A DNA stretch of 64,000 nucleotides, taken from positions 1 through 64,000 of the forward strand of contig MNCI01003374.1 of the NCBI GenBank assembly GCA_015680685.1. The letters are read 5' to 3'. Within the stretch, counting starts at the first letter, position 1. Every line of letters begins with the position of its first letter. Positions 57,358 through 64,000 of the stretch are shown in pieces. The notes below the pieces were generated by a model that saw only the letters and a list, made by a program, of their open reading frames with translations, made no database searches and had not been told where the DNA came from. The translations under genes and the position numbers were made by a program. This DNA comes from Gnetum montanum (Eukaryota > Streptophyta > Gnetopsida > Gnetales > Gnetaceae).

Positions 57358-58758
57358 GTCATGCAACACCAGAATGCCATGGGAGCTACAGATGTGGTTG
57401 CAGATCATGTCAAAGAATCCTTCAACGTACCTGTTGTGCCACCGGCAGATCTCTCAAGAGCACGGGATGCTCAAACTTTGACTGGAACCTCAATGACTCC
57501 TACGGAACATGAGGATGCACTTGATAGATTGCTTCAAATAAGGCAAGTTCTGACATTCCTTTTTGACATCCCTTAGGATGTAACAGTAATTCAATCAAAC
57601 CTCATTTCCACGAAGGGAAAACTAGTCTTAACAAAAGTAAGGGCAAAGCATGCTGAAGCTGAAGTACAGAAACTACAAGAGAAGCTCGTGGCCTTACAAG
57701 CAGCACAGCGGGATCATTTACAATTTGTTCCCGCAGACTAGTTAGAAAATTTTAGAATGGAACAACTAACAAAGTTAATTGTAGAGAATAGAAATGTAGT
57801 AGAAGAAAAGGAGATGGCTATTTGGGATGCCTCCGCAGCACAGGCGCAAACCCATGTGCATCTTAAGGCACTCAAAGCCTTGCAAGAAGAGACTAAACAG
57901 CTTGCGACTGACAACCTTCAGTTGACCACTATAGAAAAGCAAAAGAACATTCTCAATGAACACTTCCACTAATTACGAGAACAATTCATTTGGGTCAACC
58001 GAGATGTAAGCCATTTAGCCAAAGAAAATTGAACCCTCTCAATAGAGGAGGTATGCGCCATTCATCAAAAATCGATGATTGAGATAAGCGCGTGGTAGAA
58101 TAAGGCTAAACAACATGAAAAACTAAAGGAGCACTTCCGTGACCAGGTAGGGATGTACAAACAAATCCTAGAGAAGGAGATCCATATGGCCAAGGCCCAA
58201 ATCAACACTATCAGTGCTCAACACACTGATTGGCGGGCCATATTGGATACATATGCCTTCGTCCACCAGGCGGAAGTTAAGAACTGGGACCTGTAGAATC
58301 AGGACTTGACAAAGTGCATGGAGTTCACAAATCTCAGATATGCCAACCTTGCCATGTTAACAACAGGGTGCTCGAGGTCAAAGCTTGAGCAGTAGGTAGC
58401 AACCACACACATCAAATACGAAGCATAATTTGCAGAGTGTAAGAAGCTGGTGGAGAAACTAGATGTTGCAAATTCTAACAAAGAGGTGGTAAAAACTGGC
58501 TACCAGGGACAAATGGATGTCACAGTAGACTTGGCTCGATGGCTAATCGATCTTCACGAATACAAAAACAAAGCCAGAGCCTATGAGGAGGAATGACGGG
58601 TGTTCGCAGCGTGGTATGTCAAAGCCAACCAGATGTTCCCGCAGCTACCCTGTCCGTGGGAGGTGCCGACTCCTTCAAACATTGGAACATTAGCATGGAT
58701 GGCACAAGACCCTCGGACCAAAGAGGAGAAGCTCCAGGTCATACTTCAACGCCATTAA
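57358..58758 (+). pseudogene. Element D ORF2, C-terminal coiled-coil part
   Basis: It continues the ORF2 frame after element E (1293 nt before, 1401 after; 898 codons in all, read to TAA 58756-58758). VVMQHQNAMGATDVVADHVKESF and SMTPTEHEDALDRLLQIRQV match C (14667-14867). A long helical, heptad-like region follows: AKHAEAEVQKLQEKLVALQAAQ, MEQLTKLIVENRNVVEEKEM, LKALQEETKQLATDN and AECKKLVEKLDVANSNKEVV. The end has QLPCPWEVPTPSNIGTLAW, also in C. Several stops occur. The final TAA may itself be a mutation, because similarity to C runs on for about 25 codons. It probably makes a rod-like or multimeric protein; role unknown. Confidence 0.65.
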
Positions 58759-58974
58759 GCTTCAAAAACTGGAGCACAAGATAAAAGGAAGGCACCAATG
58801 GAGGAGCCATCGCCACCAGGAACTACATGGGTTTCACATTTTTGTACTTGTAGTATATTTTGTGTGTTGTGTTTTCTTCCCACACTATGGCGCCATCCCA
58901 TTCCATTTTTCCCATTAATAATCCCATACCTATCCACTATGTAATCACTGTAACTTGAGGACGAGTTTTTATTT

Positions 58975-58987
58975 AGTCGTGAGGGTA
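58975..58987 (+). other. Polypurine tract of element D
   Basis: AGTCGTGAGGGTA directly before the 3' LTR, preceded by the conserved CTTGAGGACGAGTTTTTATT block. Confidence 0.75.
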
Positions 58988-59597
58988 TGATGGGATGCAA
59001 TATCGCATGGGCCACGATATCGTGTACGTGATATCGCAGTCCACCGCAATGTCTATAAATAAGAAGCAGCTCTCCCTTTTTTATCATCCTAGAATAGAAG
59101 TAGCAAAGCTCTGGCAGTTTGATCCCTCCAGAGATAGATTATTTTTCCTGTATCTGCCTACAGTGTAGTGAATGTAATTGTACGACATCCTTTATTCGAG
59201 TGTGACGTACTTGGANNNNNNNNNNNNNNNNNNNNNNNNNNNNNNNNNNNNNNNNNNNNNNNNNNNNCAAGATGTGTACGGATGATCAAGGAACGGATGC
59301 TCATCACACTTAGGCTAGATTAGATTCTTTTACCTTTTCCTCCTAGCTTAGCTTAGTTAATATTATTTTCCACTGCCTTTAGGAGTAGCGTTAGATTAGG
59401 AACACATCATACACCTCACTCTAGACTAAACCATATGTAACAAATATAATACTAGTCCAAGTGGAAAGACAACGAATTGCGACCTAAGGATAACTTTCTA
59501 AGTGCCACAACTAGTCCGTCTGCAGAGTTCGACCGAATCGCGCGTGAGAACACTCGTATTCATATGGTTGAGTGTAGGGGTACCTCACCACTCATCA
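58988..59597 (+). repeat. 3' LTR of element D (610 bp with a gap)
   Basis: TGATGGGATGCAATATCGC to ACTCATCA. TATA box 59054-59061. A 52-N gap (59216-59267) replaces a segment that is about 240 bp in the 5' LTR. Confidence 0.9.
59216..59267. other. Assembly gap (52 N) in D 3' LTR
   Basis: Comparison with the 5' LTR suggests that the true sequence here is about 240 bp. Confidence 0.95.
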
Positions 59598-59602
59598 ATT
59601 GG

Positions 59603-59719
59603 ATTTCACATTCTAAAACCAGTGTACTTAAGAACTTAAGGTTTGTGAAATTCAGCCAAATCACACATAAACACTTGTGATTTGTATGGTTTGGCATAGG
59701 GTTAACTCACCACTCATCA
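59603..59719 (+). repeat. 3' LTR of element F, right part
   Basis: It continues the F LTR after D: TTTCACATTCTAAAACC, AGTGTACTTAAGAACTTAAGG, ending ACTCATCA. It matches the 5' LTR at 23485-23601. Confidence 0.9.
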
Positions 59720-59815
59720 ACAAAGATCTAGCTCTTCGTAGAATTAAATGGCAAAAGAGAACTCATGTAGCTGACACCATTTTTTTATTAATGATGATGA
59801 ATGAATGAATGAGTT
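59720..59815 (+). pseudogene. RTE-clade LINE, C-terminal end (right part)
   Basis: KDLALRRIKWQKRTHVADTI is the typical C-terminus of plant RTE-type LINE proteins. It continues the coding sequence broken at 22740 by element F. It is followed by an ATGA/GAAT simple repeat (59787-59810), a usual 3' tail for this LINE group. Confidence 0.75.
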
Positions 59816-61139
59816 TTAGGATAATCAAAAAATAAGAACAAAAATTTACTTTCCATTATTGAGTAATAAAAGTATTATGTTGATCTTTAAAAAAGTTAAG
59901 ATCCATTAATTTCTGAATCATTTTAAAAATGGCTAGGTTGACAAGCAAAAAAGATCAAGTAAAATAGTAGATAAGCAAAACATTAATTCTATAGCATTCA
60001 AGGATAAGCTAAATTACTAGTATAAAATCCTTATTTGGGTGAATAAAGCTAATAATCAATAGAAACATATATCAATAAGTGATATGTTTTGTTAGAGATT
60101 CATATAAATCATCAAGTGAAACAAAATCAAAAGCTTTAGAATCCTTCATGGTCTCTAGAGTCTAAGAGACATTCATGTTCTTCATATTCATATCATTCTT
60201 CATGCGAAAATTGCTGTAATAAACTTTGTATGAAATCCTTAAAATCAACAAAACTTCAAACATTTTACTTATAGAAGTATTTGAGAAACTAAATGTATAA
60301 TACATAGATGCTCCAAATCTAGAACTCATAACTAATACATAGAAACTTTATATTAAAATTTGTTTAAACCAATACTATCCATATTAAGATTCACATGTTA
60401 AAATCATATCTAGACATAACTCAACATAGCTCTATAGTTCAAATGTCAAAGCTTATTTTGAGCATTGTTGGTCTAAGTTTGGTGAACTAATTATTAGAAT
60501 CAACATTTTTGAACATCATGGATGCATTAGTAAGGTTAGATTTTAGGCAGGGCATCATTCAAAGGCACTTCCTTAATAAATTTATTTTATGTACTATTTA
60601 ATTATAATAAAAAATGAGCTCAGAGTTCTAGTTTGATGACAAAAAATGATAGGCGATACAGCCTATGTAAGATTAGGATCCAAAATGGTCCATGAATGAG
60701 GTGTGATATAATCATGTTTGCATAACAACGGCTAACATATGCATTACTAATTATGTATAAGAAGGAATAAATATGCATAGCATAAGGAATAAAATGTGCA
60801 TAGTAAAATATTTGTAAAGACATGATAATTGAGAGAAAGAAAAACTTGTAGAGATAATTGGATTTTAACATTTAACTGTAAAATATATAAAATATCTATG
60901 ATTGAGCATCAATGGTAATAATAGAAAATGATACAATACTTTAACAAGTAGATTTCATTCACTTAAAGTAGAACAATAACAACAATGCCAACATTAAAAA
61001 CCACTATGATAATGATAATAACAATACTATAATCTTATTATTTAGTTTATAAGAATGGAAATAAGCTATTTAATTGTATAAAATCACATTAAATAATTAA
61101 ATGTATGTGTTAAATCAAATAATTAAGCCTATGAAAAAT
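59816..61139. other. AT-rich spacer, no gene seen
   Basis: No TE motif, RNA gene or credible ORF recognised. Confidence 0.5.
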
Positions 61140-61149
61140 TTTACATTAT

Positions 61150-61250
61150 AACACTCTTAATTTAGGAACTCCAAGGTATGGGTTTGATTTTGGTGGGCAA
61201 TATTAAGTTTTAAAGTTATATTTGGTCTATATGTTTTCAAGGTAAATATC
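61150..61250 (+). mobile_element. SINE copy, 5'-truncated
   Basis: GGTATGGGTTTGATTTTGGTGGGCAATATTAAG with a TTTAAAGTTATATTTGG body. It aligns with the box B side and body of the SINE family, but box A is missing. Confidence 0.45.
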
Positions 61251-61859
61251 ATTAAAAAACGTGTTTCAAGTTCCAATACCCACTCCTATGTATATTATAT
61301 CTATATATAATATTAGCCCCCAAAAATTAAATAACTCTTTATACAATAAAACTATAAATGTCACTAGTCAAATCTTATGTGTATGGATTTTTCTAGCTAC
61401 CAACATTGATTATGGAACGTTACATAGAATAAGTGTTCAAACTAGATGAGCATTGAATACACTAAATATATTTAGGTTTTCTTTCTACTATTTTGTCCAA
61501 ACTAATTCATTTAATACTAAATTGATAGATTTTAGAAAAAAACATATATAATATAAGATGAAAATTTAAGAAAATATTTTTTAGTGATATAGCATCATAC
61601 CTAAAAGGTTATGAGCAGACTATTATTTAACATTACAAGATCAATTCTCTTAGAAGGTTATGGATAGAATAATATTATTTAGTATTGCAAGATTAATGCT
61701 TGGAATGTTATGAATGGTTATGCATGAAGTATTATTTAATGTTTGTCCAAACCAAAAAGTAGATGATTGTATGAAGGGATGGGGATGTTGGAACTTGAAA
61801 CATTTTTTTAACAATATTTTTCCATAAGACATATAGTTAAATTATAACTTTGTAAAAGC

Positions 61860-62012
61860 TATTAAAATCTCAAAATAATTATAAAATAGGTACAGCCCAA
61901 GATATATAGTTTAGCTAGAACTTTAGAACTCAACATTGCCCAGTACAATTGAATCCATGACTTGGATCTTTCAAATCAAGAGTCTTATCACTAGGCTAAC
62001 ACTTCATTATTA
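61860..62012 (-). mobile_element. SINE copy 3
   Basis: On the minus strand: GTGTTAGCCTAGTGATAAG, CTCTTGATTTGAAAG, ATGGATTCAATTGTACTGG, then AAAGTTCTAGCTAAACTATA. It contains box A-like and box B-like elements at the usual spacing. Confidence 0.6.
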
Positions 62013-62034
62013 AATTATAATTTATAGGGTGTTT

Positions 62035-62190
62035 AAACTCTAAAATAATTGTACTATAGGTATACCCAAATATATATAGTCCAATTAGAACTTTATACCT
62101 TAGTATTGTCCATCAAAATTAAATTTATAACTTGGAGTTACAAAATCAAGAGTCCTAGCGCTAGGCTAACTTTCAAAAATCACTAATAAA
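62035..62190 (-). mobile_element. SINE copy 4, next to copy 3
   Basis: On the minus strand: GTTAGCCTAGCGCTAGGACT, CTTGATTTTG, AATTTAATTTTGATGGAC, then AAAGTTCTAATTGGACTATA. It shares the whole body with copy 3 in the same orientation, so the two stand in tandem. Confidence 0.6.
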
Positions 62191-62524
62191 ACTCCAAGCC
62201 TTTCAAATGTTCTTTATGATAATAGAACCTAATATAGTTATACCTTTTGGAAAAATTATCCAATTAAAAAATGAGTATTTGTCTGGTAATCATTACCTCT
62301 AGGCTTACCCATCTAAATGTGCTTATAAAAAAGAAGTTTCCAAGGCTATCTACCATATAAGCATTTAACCACCCACTTGACACATAAAGAAATACCCTAC
62401 TTATAACAATTCATAAATCTTAATCCAACATCCTCTTTGTGAGAAGTGTAAATGTCCCATGCAACATGACAAAATCCTTTTCTATAATGGCTGCTACTCT
62501 AAAGAAAGTTTCTCACAAGCTGAT

Positions 62525-63465
62525 TGATGAAGCATCAAAGAGTCGTGTCAATGGGCCCCCATTGATGTGGCCTCATCGATGGGCCCCAGTCGATGCAGCC
62601 CCATCTACGTGATGTTGCCCCATTGATGGGGCCCCATCAATGTAGCATTTGTTACATTTACAAGGTCCTGTCGATGTAGCTCCACAATAAAGTCTATAAA
62701 TACATGCTTACCTACCATGTTTATATAGAGGTCTTGTCATAGTTGTAGTGGAGCTCTTGTAGTTTTGTCATTTGAGAGTTAGAATTTTTTCTAAGTGCCC
62801 ATAGCAAGAGTAAAAAAGTGTATGGATCTTTATTCAAGCACTGAAGTACTAGAGCATAACAGTGTGAATGGCAATAAAGATGAGCCTTTTGATAAACCTT
62901 GTAACAATTGGAAATCGATTAATTATTTATTCACGCATTTAATGTTTTATGCAATTTTCCTTAATGCTTTAAGTAATTAAATATTTAATTAGGCTAAACT
63001 AAGCTAAATTAAGTAGTGATTAATTAAGCACATAAGTACGACCACTTCAAGCATGCACATGATGCTTGGTAAATCCAATAACACTTAATGTTTGGTAAAC
63101 CAGCAATGTTATACGTGTTCAAGATGTGTACGGAAAGTGGGACTAGATGCTTATGTTAGGATTAGTTAAGTGTAGTTAGTTAGATTAAATTTAGCAATTA
63201 AATTACTTCATTACTTTGATCATTTATTTTTAAGCATCCAAAATATAAAACATAAAAACAATGAAAATCATATGCCTCAATTACACTTAACCATACCTTT
63301 TCATATCACAAGTGTAATTGGGAAGACAACAAATGACTGTTGGGACAAGTTCACTTCCTAGAGGCTAGTATACCGAAAGACATAGAATCCATGAAATTTG
63401 ATCAGCTCGTGCGTGAACACTTAGTGATTCATATGGTTAAGCATAGGTGTACTCGCAGCTCATCA
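62525..63465 (+). repeat. 5' LTR of element H (941 bp)
   Basis: TGATGAAGCATC to GCTCATCA. U3 (62545-62650) carries GATGGGGCCCCATC-type palindromes instead of GATATC words, including a perfect 22-bp palindrome at 62621-62642. TATA box TATAAATA at 62695-62702. R/U5 blocks match A and F. Confidence 0.85.
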
Positions 63466-63484
63466 TTGGCTCTGTTGTTGGGAA
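63466..63484 (+). other. Primer binding site of element H
   Basis: TTGGCTCTGTTGTTGGGAA after the LTR, a diverged tRNA-Asp complement. Confidence 0.7.
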
Positions 63485-63619
63485 CTCTTTTTGTTTGAAA
63501 TGTGCGCTATCTAGGTATAGTAAATATCAGTAACATTGTTGGACGAACCTAAGGTAAAAAATCATTCTAAAAACAAATATAATAATTTAAGCACACCAAT
63601 AACTTATTTTTATTATAGA

Positions 63620-64000
63620 ATGTATTCTGCTCACAAGTGTGATGATACTAAACTACTAGTGCCTTAAGAATGCAAGCTGGTATATACTCATCTAGATGAA
63701 TATGTGTCTAACTTCACCTTCATCCTGCACTAGGATGAACATTTGTGATGGCGAGATATGAAGGGCATCATTGTAATGCATCCTGATCAATTTGTGCTTG
63801 TGATGCTACTCCAAACTCTTAAGATGTTGGGCATCCAGGATCTTCAAGAAGAGTACATTATGCATGACTCTAACTACTAAAACTACCATCCCACTAAAAC
63901 ACAACACAAGAGAGATAGACACCAAGAGAAGCATCATGAGGTTATGAAGGGGAAATGGTTTACCATGTCCTTGTTCTTGATCAACCAAAATGACAATGAG
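63620..64000 (+). pseudogene. Element H gag, N-terminal part
   Basis: The ATG at 63620-63622 opens a frame with at least four stops that matches B gag residue by residue: YTHLDEYVSNFTFILH against YTHPDEYILDYTFILH, and YHPTKTQHKRDRHQEKHHEVMKGK against the B stretch near 7010-7090. The capsid core lies beyond the window. The N-terminal domain has no family name I can give. Confidence 0.7.

Larger units (their letters stand above)
34646..59597 (+). mobile_element. Element D: non-autonomous LTR retrotransposon (gag + ORF2) inserted in F's LTR
   Basis: Perfect target duplications ATTGG at 34641-34645 and 59598-59602. LTRs at 34646-35440 and 58988-59597, an intact tRNA-Asp primer site, gag (35572-36846), an internal promoter-like module (38230-38325) and ORF2 (38715-40007 continuing 57358-58758). 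ORF2 is split by element E. No pol domain is present. Its LTRs agree better with each other, by eye, than the LTRs of F, consistent with D being younger than its host. Confidence 0.92.
22741..59719 (+). mobile_element. Element F: autonomous-type Ty3/Gypsy (Athila-like), host of nested insertions
   Basis: The 5' LTR is at 22741-23601. The 3' LTR is split by element D into 33895-34645 and 59603-59719. Target duplications are ATAAA (22736-22740) and ACAAA (59720-59724), one mismatch. The flanks join to continuous RTE LINE coding sequence, which confirms the boundaries. Its own body carries a gag C-terminus, protease, RT, RNase H and integrase, all with stops. Element G interrupts the gag region. 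The RT motif VLMDDFS, the RNase H tail VVADHLSQL and the tRNA-Asp primer site suggest the Athila lineage; this placement is tentative. Confidence 0.85.
62525..64000 (+). mobile_element. Element H: 5' LTR and gag start, cut by the window end
   Basis: LTR 62525-63465, a tRNA-Asp-type primer site and the first part of gag. The gag sequence belongs to the B/F (autonomous) lineage. Confidence 0.85.

Overview
The window is plant nuclear DNA from a large, transposon-rich genome, probably a seed plant; the species cannot be named. I found no intact host gene. Nearly everything is LTR retrotransposon (Ty3/Gypsy), with LINE and SINE remnants and AT-rich spacer. All coding regions carry stops and frameshifts.

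Most elements (here called A, B, C, D, F, H) belong to one superfamily. Their LTRs start TGATGAGT or similar and end ACTCATCA or similar. The primer site matches the 3' end of tRNA-Asp, a polypurine tract (GTCGTGGGGGTA) precedes the 3' LTR, and the U3 carries palindromes. F is the autonomous-type copy (gag-pro-RT-RNaseH-integrase, Athila-like). A and H are cut by the window ends. B is a pol-deleted gag-pro derivative. C and D are non-autonomous: they have a gag without zinc knuckle or protease, and a second long ORF (ORF2, about 890 codons, long coiled coil) in place of pol. E (Tat/Ogre-like) and G (gag only, about 3-kb LTR) form another group, with tRNA-Asn primer sites.

Layout: A, 1-2128 (+). 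B, 3032-8561 (-), TSD ACTAG. L1-type LINE remnant, 8640-10480 (-). Degenerate LTR with a SINE inside, 11230-12110. C, 12460-20834 (-), TSD ACAAT. RTE-type LINE, 21760-22740, continuing at 59720-59815. F, 22741-59719, is inserted in that LINE. G (-) lies in F's gag region. D, 34646-59597, TSD ATTGG, is inserted in F's 3' LTR. E, 40008-57352, TSD TGGTG, is inserted in D's ORF2. AT-rich spacer with SINE copies follows, then H from 62525. The nest is E in D in F in a LINE.

The most unusual content is an antisense, eight-exon gene inside E (46639-51079, minus strand), between protease and reverse transcriptase. Every intron is GT-AG, phases match across every junction, the exons sum to 3273 nt (1091 codons), and a TATA-like box lies about 280 bp upstream of the ATG. 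Its exon 2 product resembles an FCP1/NIF-type phosphatase domain that has lost its aspartates, followed by a region like plant transposon-associated domains and a coiled coil. Related 30-bp repeats bracket it. The second unusual item is ORF2 of C and D, which in D is preceded by an internal U3-like promoter module.
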